A stretch of DNA of 64,000 nucleotides from Syntrophaceae bacterium (GCA_013177825.1 JABLXX010000001.1:520936-584935), one strand, 5' to 3'; positions 16,228 through 26,171 are shown, counted from the first letter of the stretch. Made by a program: numbers and translations. The notes: generated by a model not told the origin, from the sequence alone.

Positions 16228-16539
16228 ATGTACGCAGTCATCCAGACGGGTGGTAAGCAGCACCGGGTTTCCGAAGGCGATGTCCTGGCGGTCGAAAAGA
16301 TCGAGGGGCAGAAGGGAGACGCGGTGGTGTTCAGCGAGGTTCTCCTGGTTTCGAAGGATGAAGACGTCCGGATCGGCCAGCCTTTTGTTGAGGGCGCCAA
16401 GGTCGTCGGGGAGATCGTGGCCCAGGAGAAGGGCCCCAAGATCGTCGTCTTCAAAATGAAGAGACGCAAGGGATTCCGCAAGAAGACGGGACACCGGCAG
16501 CTCCTCACCCGAATGAAGATCAAAGAAATTTCTCTGTAA
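16228..16539 (+). CDS. rplU: 50S ribosomal protein L21
   Basis: A 103-residue protein with the L21 start [14 protein letters not shown] and the conserved C-terminal block [16 protein letters not shown]. It binds 23S rRNA in the large subunit. GAAGGA precedes the ATG. It is followed after 12 bases by rpmA, the usual pair. Confidence 0.97.
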   Translation: MYAVIQTGGKQHRVSEGDVLAVEKIEGQKGDAVVFSEVLLVSKDEDVRIGQPFVEGAKVVGEIVAQEKGPKIVVFKMKRRKGFRKKTGHRQLLTRMKIKEISL

Positions 16540-16551
16540 ACGGAGGGCCCG

Positions 16552-16809
16552 ATGGCACACAAGAAAGGGCAGGGGAGTTCCCGGAACGGCCGGGACAGCA
16601 ATTCCCAGCGCCGGGGCGTGAAGGTCTTCGGCGGCCAGAAGATCACCGCCGGCTCCATCATCATTCGCCAGCTGGGAACGAAGATCCATCCGGGCAACAA
16701 CGTCGGCATGGGGAAGGACTACACCCTCTTCGCCAAGATCGACGGCGTCGTGGCGTTCGAGAAGCTCGACAAAACGCGCAAGAAGGTCAGCGTATACGCC
16801 GCCGCCTGA
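16552..16809 (+). CDS. rpmA: 50S ribosomal protein L27
   Basis: An 85-residue protein beginning [16 protein letters not shown], with [10 protein letters not shown] and [16 protein letters not shown], all L27 hallmarks. The N-terminus reaches toward the peptidyl transferase centre; no cleavable extension of the Firmicutes type is present. CGGAGG lies just upstream. A strong terminator lies 62 bases after the stop. Confidence 0.97.
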   Translation: MAHKKGQGSSRNGRDSNSQRRGVKVFGGQKITAGSIIIRQLGTKIHPGNNVGMGKDYTLFAKIDGVVAFEKLDKTRKKVSVYAAA

Positions 16810-16871
16810 GGTGCGGGAATCCGGATCATCCGGAGAGCCGCAGCGACCGGATCGGCCAGTTATTTTACGGG

Positions 16872-16905
16872 AAGGCACTTTTTTACAAAAGTGCCTTTCT
16901 TTTTT
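16872..16905 (+). terminator. Rho-independent terminator after rpmA
   Basis: An 11-bp perfect stem (16872-16882 with 16887-16897), 4-base loop, and a TCTTTTTT tail. It separates the ribosomal-protein pair from obgE. Confidence 0.92.
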
Positions 16906-16910
16906 GGCGA

Positions 16911-16951
16911 GACCGTTGAAAAGCAGCTGCCTGCTGCGTTCCACTCGGTCC
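16911..16951 (+). repeat. Degenerate half copy of the palindromic intergenic repeat
   Basis: GTTGAAAA followed by a CTGCTGCGTT core matches one arm of the palindrome at 54002-54121 at roughly 70% by eye. It sits directly after the rpmA terminator and before obgE. Confidence 0.4.
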
Positions 16952-17014
16952 AATCTCCTCAACATATCCGATCATTCTTGAACAGCCTGGAAAGACGATT
17001 GTCGGCGGTCCGCC

Positions 17015-18031
17015 ATGAAATTCATCGACGAGGCAAAAATCTACGTTAAGGCCGGCGACGGCGGCCGGGGCTGCGTCAGCTTCCGCAGGGAGAAGTATGT
17101 TCCCCGGGGAGGCCCGGACGGCGGCGAAGGCGGCAAGGGCGGAGATGTAATCCTCGTGCCGACCGGCGCCCTGCAGACGCTCCTGGACCTGAAATACCGC
17201 CAGCACCATACGGCCGATCGGGGAGGGCACGGCGGCGGCAACAACCGGACGGGCAGGAACTCCCAGGACATCCGGATCCGCGTTCCCGTCGGCACCCTCG
17301 TCAAGGATGCCGAAACGGGCGAACTCCTGGCGGACCTGACAGAGGAGGGCCGGGAATTTGCCGTCGCCCGGGGCGGCATCGGGGGGAAAGGGAACGCCTT
17401 CTTCAAGACGTCCACCAACCAGGCGCCGCGATTTGCCCAGGAAGGCATGCCCGGCGAGGAGCGGACGATCCTCCTGGAACTGAAGCTTCTGGCCGACGTT
17501 GGGATCGTGGGGCTTCCCAACGTCGGGAAATCCACGTTCATCTCCCGTGTCTCCGCCGCCCGCCCCAAGATCGCCGACTACCCCTTCACGACGCTGGTTC
17601 CCAATCTCGGAGTCGTCCGCTACGGCGAGGAGAGATCCTTCGTTGTCGCCGACATCCCGGGCCTGATCCGCGGGGCCTCGGAGGGCCACGGGATGGGTAT
17701 CCAGTTTCTCCGCCACATCGAGCGGACCGCCGTTCTGCTCCACATCCTGGACATCTCCGGCGAGGCCGCCACATCCGGCTGGGAAAACTACGAAACGGTG
17801 AACACCGAACTGGAACAGTTCAATCCTTCTCTCATGGAGAAGCCCCAGGTGGTGGCCGTCAACAAGACGGATCTGACGGACGTCCGGGAGAGGCTGAAAA
17901 AAGAAATTGACACCTTTGCCGCGAAAGGGATAAAACTCCATACCTTTTCGGCAGTTACCGGAGAAGGGCTGCCGGCGGTCCTTCATGCCGTGGCGGCGGA
18001 ACTGGAAAAACAGAGAGAACGGATCCAATGA
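17015..18031 (+). CDS. obgE: Obg family GTPase
   Basis: A 338-residue GTPase involved in 50S assembly and stress control. The glycine-rich Obg domain (about 1-157, with GGDGGRGCVSFRREKYVPRG near 16-35) precedes the G domain with G1 GLPNVGKST at about 166-174, the DIPGLIRGASEGHG switch and NKTDL. It ends soon after the G domain, so there is no OCT extension. The ribosome binding site is weak. The stop overlaps the proB start (ATGA). Confidence 0.95.
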   Translation: MKFIDEAKIYVKAGDGGRGCVSFRREKYVPRGGPDGGEGGKGGDVILVPTGALQTLLDLKYRQHHTADRGGHGGGNNRTGRNSQDIRIRVPVGTLVKDAETGELLADLTEEGREFAVARGGIGGKGNAFFKTSTNQAPRFAQEGMPGEERTILLELKLLADVGIVGLPNVGKSTFISRVSAARPKIADYPFTTLVPNLGVVRYGEERSFVVADIPGLIRGASEGHGMGIQFLRHIERTAVLLHILDISGEAATSGWENYETVNTELEQFNPSLMEKPQVVAVNKTDLTDVRERLKKEIDTFAAKGIKLHTFSAVTGEGLPAVLHAVAAELEKQRERIQ

Positions 18032-19176
18032 ACACCATGAGGAAAGACGTCCTGGGCTCGGTGAAGCGGGTCGTCGTCAAGGTCGGGTCAGCCGTCGTGA
18101 CGGGCGAGGACGGCATCGACCGGGACATCATCGAACAGCTTGTCGGCGAGGTGGCCGGGCTGATCGCGAAAGGCTGCCAGGTGGTCATCGTCACCTCCGG
18201 CGCCATCGCCTCCGGAAAGCACCGCATGGGGATCACGACCCCCCTGAAGAGCATGCCCCAGAAGCAGGCGGCGGCGGCCATCGGCCAGGGGCGGCTGATG
18301 CGGGTCTACTCGAACGCCTTCGGCAGGCACGGCGTCTACGTGGGGCAGGTCCTCCTGACCATGAGCGACCTGACGGACCGCAAGCGGTTCATCAATGTCC
18401 GCAACACCCTGACCACCCTGATGGAATGGGGCGTCGTCCCCATCATCAACGAGAACGACACCGTCGCCGTGGACGAGATCAAGTTCGGCGACAACGACTC
18501 CCTGGCCGCCATGGTGGCCAACATCGTCGAGGCCCACCTCCTGGTCAACCTGACCAGCACGGAAGGGCTCTACGACCGGAATCCCGCCAAGTCCAAAAAG
18601 GCGAAGATCCTCCACCTCGTCGAGGAGATCACCGACGACATCCAGGCGGCGGCGACGGACGAGACCTCCGACGTGGGTACCGGTGGCATGCGGAGCAAGG
18701 TCCTGGCTGCCCGGCGGGTCACCGCCTTCGGAATCCCCTACATCATCGCCTCGGGCAAGCGGAAGGGCGTTCTGGCGGGCATCCTGGACGGGGAGGAGAT
18801 CGGCACCCTGTTCCTGCCCTCCAGCGAGCACCTCAACAGCCGCAAGTACTGGATCGCCTTCACCCTCCGCTCCCGGGGGAAACTCGTCCTCGACGACGGG
18901 GCGAAGAAGGCCCTGCTGGAGCAGGGGAAAAGCCTTTTGCCCTCGGGCATCCTGGACGTGGAAGGGGAATTCGGCGTCGGGGACCCGGTGATCTGCGTCG
19001 ATCAGCAGGGGACGCTGCTGGCCAAAGGCCTGGTAAACTTCAGCGCCCAGGACATCCGGAAGATCATGGGACTCAAGACCTCGAAGATCCAGCAGGTTCT
19101 GGGTTACAAGGACTACGACGAGGTCATCCACCGCGACAACATGGCCGTCTCGAAGGAGTCGCGCCGGACGCGGTAG
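18028..19176 (+). CDS. proB: Glutamate 5-kinase
   Basis: A 382-residue enzyme that phosphorylates glutamate, the first step of proline synthesis. The amino-acid kinase domain (about 11-262) contains VVKVGSAVVTG, VTSGAIASGKHRMG and NENDTVAVDEIKFGDND; a C-terminal PUA domain (about 280-370) is present, as in the long form. It overlaps obgE by four bases and is followed by a strong terminator. proA is not adjacent. Confidence 0.96.
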   Translation: MNTMRKDVLGSVKRVVVKVGSAVVTGEDGIDRDIIEQLVGEVAGLIAKGCQVVIVTSGAIASGKHRMGITTPLKSMPQKQAAAAIGQGRLMRVYSNAFGRHGVYVGQVLLTMSDLTDRKRFINVRNTLTTLMEWGVVPIINENDTVAVDEIKFGDNDSLAAMVANIVEAHLLVNLTSTEGLYDRNPAKSKKAKILHLVEEITDDIQAAATDETSDVGTGGMRSKVLAARRVTAFGIPYIIASGKRKGVLAGILDGEEIGTLFLPSSEHLNSRKYWIAFTLRSRGKLVLDDGAKKALLEQGKSLLPSGILDVEGEFGVGDPVICVDQQGTLLAKGLVNFSAQDIRKIMGLKTSKIQQVLGYKDYDEVIHRDNMAVSKESRRTR

Positions 19177-19200
19177 GATCGACGGCTCACGTCAAAAACA

Positions 19201-19236
19201 AAGGCCGCCATTTCCAGGATGGCGGCCTTCTTTTAT
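19201..19236 (+). terminator. Terminator after proB
   Basis: Perfect 11-bp stem AAGGCCGCCAT (19201-19211) with 19219-19229, 7-base loop, then CTTTTAT. It lies between convergent proB and the acyltransferase gene and may serve both directions, since an A-run precedes it. Confidence 0.9.
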
Positions 19237-19249
19237 CTCCGGATTCCCG

Positions 19250-20050
19250 TCAGATCAGATTGTTCCATCCAAAGCGCCCGTCGTCCCGTCTCTGGTTTTC
19301 CAGCATGCGCCGTTCGATGGCCAGGCGGGTATCCTCGAACTCCCGTGCACCGTCGTCGGCGGGGATGGAGATCGGCTGGTCCCAGCGGATCATGACCCTG
19401 CTGAAGGGCTTTGGAACGACCATGCGATCCCAGCTTTTGAGAACCCAGGCCCTGTTGACGGCGATGTAGACGGGGGTCACAGGCACGCCGGAGTGCCTGG
19501 CCAGGACGATCAGGCCCGGCTTGATGACGCCCGGGGGTCCCTTCGGGCCGTCGAGCACGTGAACGGCGAAGGGATGGATCTTCAGGTCGTCCACCATGGC
19601 GGCCAGGGCTTTCCTTCCGTTATGCGATGAGGAACCCCGGACAGGGCGGAATTTCAGGTGGCTGAACATATCGGCGATCAGATCCCCGTCGCGGCTCCCG
19701 CTGATCATGACGGCCGGCCGGTACAGGCCGAACCGGACCGCGTACCCGATGACGGAGATGATCCGCTGGTGCCAGATGGCGGCAAGCACCTTGCCTCCGT
19801 TCCGGAGATGTTCCCGGACCGTCTCCTCGTTTTCGGATTCGATCCGGATCGTCAGGAAGTACAGGCGGGCGATCCAGTAGGCGATGACCATCAGGTTGTG
19901 CTGCAGGGCGTACCGGGAGAACTTCTTGATGAATGTGGAGCGCGTCCCGGCCCGCGGGGAGCCGCTCCCGCGTTTCCGGTTCTTTTCCCCCCGGAGACCT
20001 CCCTCCCCCTTGCCGGGGAAGAAAATCTGCGGATAAAAGGCCATGTCCAT
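19250..20050 (-). CDS. DUF374 lysophospholipid acyltransferase-like protein
   Basis: A 266-residue protein of the DUF374 branch of the LPLAT superfamily, likely an inner-membrane acyltransferase acting on lipid A precursors or phospholipids. Visible motifs are LAAIWHQRII (the WHQ motif replacing HxxxxD), ISGSRDGDLIADMF, VLDGPKGPPGVIKPG and LARHSGVPVTPVYI. There are two possible ATGs, at 20050 and 20044, each near AAGGA; the longer form is given. It follows the RND operon by 131 bases on the same strand. Confidence 0.82.
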   Translation of the reverse strand: MDMAFYPQIFFPGKGEGGLRGEKNRKRGSGSPRAGTRSTFIKKFSRYALQHNLMVIAYWIARLYFLTIRIESENEETVREHLRNGGKVLAAIWHQRIISVIGYAVRFGLYRPAVMISGSRDGDLIADMFSHLKFRPVRGSSSHNGRKALAAMVDDLKIHPFAVHVLDGPKGPPGVIKPGLIVLARHSGVPVTPVYIAVNRAWVLKSWDRMVVPKPFSRVMIRWDQPISIPADDGAREFEDTRLAIERRMLENQRRDDGRFGWNNLI

Positions 20051-20181
20051 TCTTCCTTTGCTTTCCCGGGAACGGGACGGATCAACGCCAGCCGTCATCC
20101 GGGAGATCGCAGGTCCATGTCGGCGATTTCTTCCTGCCGCCGCTGCGATAACCGCCGCGGCGGAAACGTGGTGCCTGCCGC

Positions 20182-21588
20182 TCAGACGCCTCCGCCCAGA
20201 ACCTTGTAAAGGGTGACCAGGTTGGCGTACCGGGCCAGGCGCAGGGAGATCAGTCCCTGCTGTGCGCCGTAGAGGGAGCGCTGGGCATCGAGAACGCCCA
20301 GGTAGCTGTCGATTCCCTTTTCGTACCGGGCATTGGAGAGACGCGAGGCCTCCGCGAGCGCCTCGACCAGCGCCTCCTGGGCCTCGATCTGCTGCTCCAC
20401 GGTGCCCCGGACGACAAGGGCGTCGGCCGCTTCCCGGAACGCCGTCTGAATGGCTTTCTCGTACTGGGCCACCGCCATTTCCCGGACTACTTTCGTCACC
20501 TCGTAGGCCGACCACGTGCGGGCATCAAAGATCGGCAGCACGATCTGCGGCGCGAAGGTCCACGCGGCGGAGCCGGCCCGGAATAGCCCCGACAGCTCGG
20601 CGCTGGCCGTGCCGATGGTCGTGGAAAGGGAAATGCGGGGGAAGAACGCCGCCCGGGCGGCGCCGATGTTGGCATGGGCCGCCTTGAGCCGATGCTCCGC
20701 CGCCAGCACGTCCGGCCGCTTGAGGAGCGGGTCGGATGACAGGCCGGAGGCGATTTCCGCGGGGGGAGTGATACGGGTCAGCGACTCCGGCAGGAGCCCC
20801 GGCGGCAGGGGCGAACCGGCCAGGAGATGGAGGGCGTTTTCATCCTGCGCGACCAGTTGCGTGTACCGGGCGACGCTCCCCCGGGCCGCTTCCACCTGGC
20901 TCTGGGCCTGCCGGAGGGTCAGCGCGGAGACCAGTCCCACGTCGTGACGCTTCCGGACCAGGTTGTAGGTGGTCTCCTGCGCCTCCAGGGTCGCGGCGGC
21001 CAGTTTCAGGTTCTCCCGGTCCGCCGCCAGGGCGAAGTAGGCGTTGGCTACGGCGGAGACGAGCATGATCTGGGCGCTCCGGCGATCCTGGTCCGTGGCG
21101 AGGTACTGTTCCCATGCTTCGTCCTTCAGGCTCTGAAGGCGGCCGAAGAAGTCGATTTCCCAGGCGCTGACGCCGGCGGTGACGCTGTTTTTCCTGGAAA
21201 TGACATCCGTTCCGGAACTCGAGAGATCGGCCGGGATCCGTTCCCTGTAAACGCTGCCGGTTGCGTTGACCGATGGCAGGAGGGAGGCCCGCTGGACGCC
21301 GTAGAGCGCCTCCGCCTTTTCCACGTTCAGGATGGCGAGGCGGAGGTCGCGGTTGTTGGAGAGGGATGTCTCGATGACTTTCCGGAGGCGCTCATCGGTG
21401 ATGAACTCCCGCCACGGAAGCTCCGAAGCGGCCGGCGCGGGTGCAGCGGCCTTTGTTTCCTTGTAGGCCGCCCCGGCCGGCCAGTCCGCGGGAACGGGAG
21501 AGGCGGGCCTGGTGTATTCCGGGGCCAGCGTGCATCCACCGAGGAGTGCTGTCACCACGGCCAAGAGAAGAAAGGTCTTTCTGCTCAT
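20182..21588 (-). CDS. RND efflux outer-membrane lipoprotein, NodT/OprM family
   Basis: A 468-residue TolC-like channel lipoprotein. The signal peptide ends in the lipobox LLGGC with Cys19. Two OEP repeats follow, with motifs such as LPWREFITDERLRKVI, NNRDLRLAILNVEKAEA and, near the C-terminus, NARYEKGIDSYLGVLDAQR. It is the exit duct of a tripartite RND pump; the permease gene ends two bases upstream of its start, so the operon is adaptor-permease-channel. Confidence 0.93.
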   Translation of the reverse strand: MSRKTFLLLAVVTALLGGCTLAPEYTRPASPVPADWPAGAAYKETKAAAPAPAASELPWREFITDERLRKVIETSLSNNRDLRLAILNVEKAEALYGVQRASLLPSVNATGSVYRERIPADLSSSGTDVISRKNSVTAGVSAWEIDFFGRLQSLKDEAWEQYLATDQDRRSAQIMLVSAVANAYFALAADRENLKLAAATLEAQETTYNLVRKRHDVGLVSALTLRQAQSQVEAARGSVARYTQLVAQDENALHLLAGSPLPPGLLPESLTRITPPAEIASGLSSDPLLKRPDVLAAEHRLKAAHANIGAARAAFFPRISLSTTIGTASAELSGLFRAGSAAWTFAPQIVLPIFDARTWSAYEVTKVVREMAVAQYEKAIQTAFREAADALVVRGTVEQQIEAQEALVEALAEASRLSNARYEKGIDSYLGVLDAQRSLYGAQQGLISLRLARYANLVTLYKVLGGGV

Positions 21589-21589
21589 A

Positions 21590-24500
21590 TCAGCGATCCT
21601 CTGCCGGGCTTGTGTCCTCCGGCTTGACGGTTTCCTCTGTCTTGCTTTTTCCGAAGAGTTTTTCTTTCAGCGCCGGGAGAAATCGGCTTCCGCCGCCGGA
21701 TCCGGCTTTCTCGATCCTTCCACGCCTGCCGAAGACCCGCTCGACCAGGACATAGAAAAGGGGTGAGAAAATGACCACGAGCACCGTGGCGGTCACCATT
21801 CCTCCCAGCACGCCGGTTCCGATGGCGTTTTGCGCCCCCGCGCCGGCACCGGTGGTGATGGCCAGGGGCAGAACTCCGAAGCCGAAGGCCAGCGAGGTCA
21901 TGACGATCGGGCGGAAGCGGAGCTTCGCTCCCTCCATCGTGGCCTCGATCAGCCCCATGCCCTTTTCCAGTCCTCCCTTGGCGAACTGCACGATCAGGAT
22001 GGCGTTCTTGGTCGTGAGGCCCAGGGTGGTCAGGAGGCCGATCTGGAAATAGACGTCGTTGTTAAGCCCCCGCATGCTCGAGGCGATGACGCCGCCGATT
22101 ACACCCAGGGGTAGAACCAGCAGGATCGAAATGGGAATGGTCCAGCTCTCGTACAGCGCCGCCAGGCACAGGAAGATTACGAAGACCGAAAAGGCGTAGA
22201 GCAGGGGCGCCTGGGAACTCGACATCCGCTCCTGGTAGGAAAGCCCGGTCCAGTCGTAGCCGATTCCCTTGGGCAGTTTTGCCACCGCCTCTTCCATGGC
22301 CTGCATGGCCTCTCCCGAACTGATGTCCTGCTTCGGCTCGCCCCAGATGTTGATGGAGGGAAACCCGTTGAAACGCGACAGCTGGGGAGGACCGGAGGTC
22401 CAGCGGCCCGTGGCGAAAGACGAAAAGGGAACCATTTCTCCCCGTGTGTTCCGGACATAGAGTTTCCCCAGGTCGCTGGGCAGCATGCGGTGGGGGGCAT
22501 CTGCCTGAACGTACACCCGCTTGACCCGGCCGTCCTTGATGAAGTCGTTGGCATAGGCACCGCCGAAGGCCGCCGAGATCGTGCTGTGGATGGAAGAGAT
22601 GGGAGCACCCATGGCGCCGGCCTTTCCCCAGTCCACGTCGACCCGGTATTCGGGCACGTCCGGGATGCTGTTGGGCCGGACAGAGGTGAGCCTCCTGTCC
22701 TCGGCCGTAATCCCGAGAAGCTGGTTCTGCGCCTCGATCAGGGCAGCGTGCCCGAGGCCGCCGCGGTCCAGCAGCTGGAAATCGACACCCCTGGCCATGC
22801 CCAGTTCAGACACGGCGGGCGGTGCGAAGATGAACACCATGGCGTTGCGGATGCCTGCGAGGGCGCCCATGGCCCTTCCCGCAACGGCCTTCGCCTTCAG
22901 GTCTTTCCGGTCGCGGAGCTCCCAGTCCTTCAGCTTGATGAACACCATGCCGTTGTTCTGAGACCTTCCGGAAAAACCGATCCCGTTGATGCCCATCGTC
23001 GAGGCCACCGCCTCCTTCTCGTTTTCCTGGAAATAGCGCTCGATCCGCCTCGTGACCTGCTCGGTCTGCTCCAGCGTGGAGCCCGTCGGCATGATCACCT
23101 GGGCAAGGAGGATCCCCTGGTCTTCGTCGGGAAGATAGCCCGTGGGCATCCGGAGGTACAGGAATCCCATGCAGACCACGATCGCCATGAAAATGGCCAG
23201 GTAGCGCCGTTTCCGGGTCAGGGACCGGCCGACCAGCTTCGTGTAGAGGTCCCGGACATGGAAGAACCAGCGGTCGAAACGGCGAAAGAAGGGACGGAGG
23301 AAGGGAATCGCGTTGTCGCCCGGTTCGTGTCCCGCCTCCACCGGCTTGAGGAGAGACGCGCAGAGCACCGGCGTGAGGATCAGGGCCACCACGACCGACA
23401 GGAGCATGGAGGAGATGATGGTCACGGAGAACTGGCGATAAATGATGCCGGTGGAGCCGGGGAAAAAGGCCATGGGGCCGAACACCGCCGAAAGGACGAG
23501 TCCGATGCCGATCAGGGCGCTGGTGATCTGCTCCATCGATTTGGCGGTGGCCTCCCGGGGCGAAATGCCTTCCTCGCTCATGATCCGCTCCACGTTCTCC
23601 ACGACCACGATGGCGTCGTCTACGAGCAGGCCGATGGCCAGTACCATGGCGAACATGGTCAGCATGTTGATGGAGAAACCGAAGAGCCCCAGCACGGCGA
23701 ACGTTCCCAGGATCACGACGGGCACGGCGATGGTCGGGATCAGGGTGGCCCGCATGTTGCCCAGGAAGAGCCACATGACCAGGAAGACCAGGAAGATCGC
23801 CTCGAAGAGGGTCTTCACCACTTCATTGATGGCTACCCGGATGAAGGGGGTGGTGTCGTGGGGATAGACGATCGTGATCCCCGCGGGGAAGAACCGGCTC
23901 ATCTCCGCCATTTTCGCCCGGACGCCGTTGGCCGTATCCAACGCATTGGCGCCGGCGGCCTGCCGGATGGCGATGCCCGCGGAGGGCTTCCCGTTGAAGG
24001 CGCCCGCGATGTCGTAGGCCTCGGTCCCCAGCTCCGTCCGGCCCACGTCCCGGATGCGAACCATGGAGCCGTCCGGGTTGATTCGGATGGGGATGGCGGC
24101 GAACTCCTCGGGGGTCTTGAGCATGTTCTGGACGACGATGGAGGCGTTCATGCGCTGGCCCTTCACAGCCGGGGCCCCGCCGAACTGCCCGGCGGAGACC
24201 TCGACGTTGTAGGTCTTGAGCGCCGCGACCACCTCCGCCATCGTCAGGCTGTAATCCCGGAGCTTGTTGGGATCGACCCAGACGCGCATGGCGTAGCCGC
24301 TGCCGAAGATCTGAACCTCGCCCACGCCGGGCACCCGCGCCAGGACCTTCTCCAGGTTGGAGACGGCGAAGTCTCTCAGGTCGTTGCCGTCCATGCTTCC
24401 GTCTTCCGAGATCAGTCCCACGACCATCAGGTAGTTCCGGGTGGACTTGCTGACCTGGACCCCCTGATTCTTGACCACGTCGGGCAGGCTGGACATGGCG

Positions 24501-24841
24501 AGCTGGAGCTTGTTCTGCACCTGGGCCCAGGCGAGATCCGGGTCGGTTCCCGCCTCGAAGGTCAGCTCAATTCGGGAGGAGCCCGAGGAATCGCTGGTGG
24601 CGGACATGTAGAGCAGCTTCTCGAAGCCCGTCATCTTCTGCTCGATGATCTGGGTGACGCTGTTCTCCACGGTCTCCGCCGAGGCCCCGGGATAATAGGC
24701 GCTGATGGCGATGGAGGGCGGCGCGATGAGGGGGTACTGGGAGATGGGCAGGTTGTAGATCGCAAGCCCCCCCGCCGCCATGATGATGATGGCGATGACC
24801 CATGCAAAGACCGGACGATCCAGGAAGAATTTCGACAGCAT
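21590..24841 (-). CDS. RND multidrug efflux permease, HAE1 (AcrB) family
   Basis: A 1083-residue inner-membrane proton antiporter. It begins MLSKFFLDRPVFAWVIAIII (first membrane helix), has two large periplasmic loops and twelve predicted helices; the transmembrane-4 proton-relay pair is present in AIGLLVDDAIVVVEN. It should work as a trimer with the adaptor encoded upstream and the OprM-type channel encoded downstream. The length is slightly above AcrB because of a charged C-terminal tail. Export substrates cannot be read from the sequence. Confidence 0.95.
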   Translation of the reverse strand: MLSKFFLDRPVFAWVIAIIIMAAGGLAIYNLPISQYPLIAPPSIAISAYYPGASAETVENSVTQIIEQKMTGFEKLLYMSATSDSSGSSRIELTFEAGTDPDLAWAQVQNKLQLAMSSLPDVVKNQGVQVSKSTRNYLMVVGLISEDGSMDGNDLRDFAVSNLEKVLARVPGVGEVQIFGSGYAMRVWVDPNKLRDYSLTMAEVVAALKTYNVEVSAGQFGGAPAVKGQRMNASIVVQNMLKTPEEFAAIPIRINPDGSMVRIRDVGRTELGTEAYDIAGAFNGKPSAGIAIRQAAGANALDTANGVRAKMAEMSRFFPAGITIVYPHDTTPFIRVAINEVVKTLFEAIFLVFLVMWLFLGNMRATLIPTIAVPVVILGTFAVLGLFGFSINMLTMFAMVLAIGLLVDDAIVVVENVERIMSEEGISPREATAKSMEQITSALIGIGLVLSAVFGPMAFFPGSTGIIYRQFSVTIISSMLLSVVVALILTPVLCASLLKPVEAGHEPGDNAIPFLRPFFRRFDRWFFHVRDLYTKLVGRSLTRKRRYLAIFMAIVVCMGFLYLRMPTGYLPDEDQGILLAQVIMPTGSTLEQTEQVTRRIERYFQENEKEAVASTMGINGIGFSGRSQNNGMVFIKLKDWELRDRKDLKAKAVAGRAMGALAGIRNAMVFIFAPPAVSELGMARGVDFQLLDRGGLGHAALIEAQNQLLGITAEDRRLTSVRPNSIPDVPEYRVDVDWGKAGAMGAPISSIHSTISAAFGGAYANDFIKDGRVKRVYVQADAPHRMLPSDLGKLYVRNTRGEMVPFSSFATGRWTSGPPQLSRFNGFPSINIWGEPKQDISSGEAMQAMEEAVAKLPKGIGYDWTGLSYQERMSSSQAPLLYAFSVFVIFLCLAALYESWTIPISILLVLPLGVIGGVIASSMRGLNNDVYFQIGLLTTLGLTTKNAILIVQFAKGGLEKGMGLIEATMEGAKLRFRPIVMTSLAFGFGVLPLAITTGAGAGAQNAIGTGVLGGMVTATVLVVIFSPLFYVLVERVFGRRGRIEKAGSGGGSRFLPALKEKLFGKSKTEETVKPEDTSPAEDR

Positions 24842-24847
24842 CGCCGA

Positions 24848-26062
24848 TCACCGCCCGTTCTTTGCTGCCGGCTGCGTGGTTGTGCCTTTCGCTGCTCCGG
24901 TACTTTTTTCTTCCTCGGCGACAAAAGGGACGGCCTTTACGGTGGCGCCGGGCCTTGCCTTCTGCATGCCCTCGACAATCACCTTCTCGCCCGCCGCGAG
25001 GCCGGAGACGACGAGCCACTGGCTGCCGATGGCGCGATCCAGCGTGAGTGCGCGCTGCTGAACCTTGCCCTGGTCGTCTACGATCAGCGTCAGGGGATTC
25101 CCCTTTGGATCGCGGGACACGGACTGCTGGGGAATCAGGATGGCCTGCTTGTGGACGCCTTCCTGCACCACCGCCCGGACGTACATGCCCGGCAGAAGAA
25201 CGCCCTTCGGATTGGGAAAGACCGCCCGGAGGGTCACCGAACCGGTCGTTGGATCGACGGTGATGTCGCGGAACGTCAAGATTCCTTCCATAGAATAGAC
25301 TGTGCCGTCGTCCAGGATGAGCCGCACCCGCTTCTGGCCCGCTCCGTTCTGGTCAAGGCGGCCTGCCTCCGCGCTGCGCCGCAGCCGCAGGAGTTCCGTC
25401 GTGGACTGGGGAACGTCCACGTACATGGGGTCCAGCCGCTGAATCACGGCCAGGGGCGCGGGCTGATACGCAGAAACGAGGGCGCCCTCGGTGACGCTCG
25501 ATCGTCCGATGCGGCCCGAGATGGGCGCCGTGACGGAGGTGTATTTCAGGTTGATCCGGGCGTTTTCGACCGTGGCTTTCCAATACTGGACGTCCGCCTC
25601 TGCCTGTTTCAGTGCGGCCGTTGCGTCGTCATAGTCCTGCTTGCTGACCGCCCTGTCGGCCAGCAGTTCCTGTACACGCCCGGCCCTCAACTGGATCGCC
25701 GGCAGGTTGGCCTCGGAGCGGGCCAGGGCGGCCCGGGCATTGTCAAACGCAGCCTGATAGGGGGCCGGATCGATCTGGTAGAGAACCTGACCGGCCTTGA
25801 CATCGGAGCCTTCCGTGAACAGGCGCTTCTGGATGATGCCGCCCACCTGGGGACGCACCTCGGCGACCTTGTCGGCGGATGTCCGACCGGCCAGCTCCGT
25901 CGTGGTGGCCACCGCCTGAGGCTGAATGGTAATGACGGCGACCTCCGGCGGTCCGCCTCTCTGCGGTCCCCCTGCCGTCTGCTGTCCGCAGCCGGCAGTG
26001 ATCAGTATGCACAGGAAAATCACGGCGGCGGCCATACGCCCTGTTCTTTCGAAAATCTGCAT
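24848..26062 (-). CDS. RND efflux periplasmic adaptor lipoprotein (AcrA family)
   Basis: A 404-residue membrane-fusion protein. The lipobox LITAGC places the lipid anchor at Cys25. RPQVGGIIQKRLFTEGSDVKAGQVLYQID-like lipoyl half-motifs, a coiled-coil hairpin and beta-barrel domain with APISGRIGRSSVTEGALV follow. The ATG at 26062 has GAGGTG four bases upstream; an earlier ATG would precede the signal peptide. A 16-base inverted-repeat operator at 26156-26171 lies about 94 bases upstream. Confidence 0.93.
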   Translation of the reverse strand: MQIFERTGRMAAAVIFLCILITAGCGQQTAGGPQRGGPPEVAVITIQPQAVATTTELAGRTSADKVAEVRPQVGGIIQKRLFTEGSDVKAGQVLYQIDPAPYQAAFDNARAALARSEANLPAIQLRAGRVQELLADRAVSKQDYDDATAALKQAEADVQYWKATVENARINLKYTSVTAPISGRIGRSSVTEGALVSAYQPAPLAVIQRLDPMYVDVPQSTTELLRLRRSAEAGRLDQNGAGQKRVRLILDDGTVYSMEGILTFRDITVDPTTGSVTLRAVFPNPKGVLLPGMYVRAVVQEGVHKQAILIPQQSVSRDPKGNPLTLIVDDQGKVQQRALTLDRAIGSQWLVVSGLAAGEKVIVEGMQKARPGATVKAVPFVAEEEKSTGAAKGTTTQPAAKNGR

Positions 26063-26155
26063 GCCACACCTCGATGTCGTTGCCTGCAAGTCGTTCACTG
26101 CCCGCTACCGGGCACGGTATTCGCTTCTGAGGAACCTTCCGGAAACATATTCACG

Positions 26156-26171
26156 GAATGAATGTTCATTC
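26156..26171. promoter_or_regulatory. TetR-type operator upstream of the RND operon
   Basis: GAATGAA, two bases, TTCATTC: a perfect 7-2-7 inverted repeat between the TetR gene and the adaptor gene. The same site with one mismatch recurs at 26828-26843 before the regulator gene, so both are inferred targets of the encoded TetR protein. Confidence 0.7.

Noticed and set aside
13921-16965. A 1014-codon minus-strand frame opposite the radical SAM gene
   Set aside because: It is a shadow of the plus-strand gene, which has a complete iron-sulfur motif and family start, and it would also run antisense through rplU and rpmA.
22490-26161. A 1223-codon open frame on the plus strand across the RND pump genes
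   Set aside because: It is antisense to the clear adaptor and permease genes, is arginine-, aspartate- and glycine-rich low-complexity sequence, and arises from the GC-rich codon usage of the other strand.
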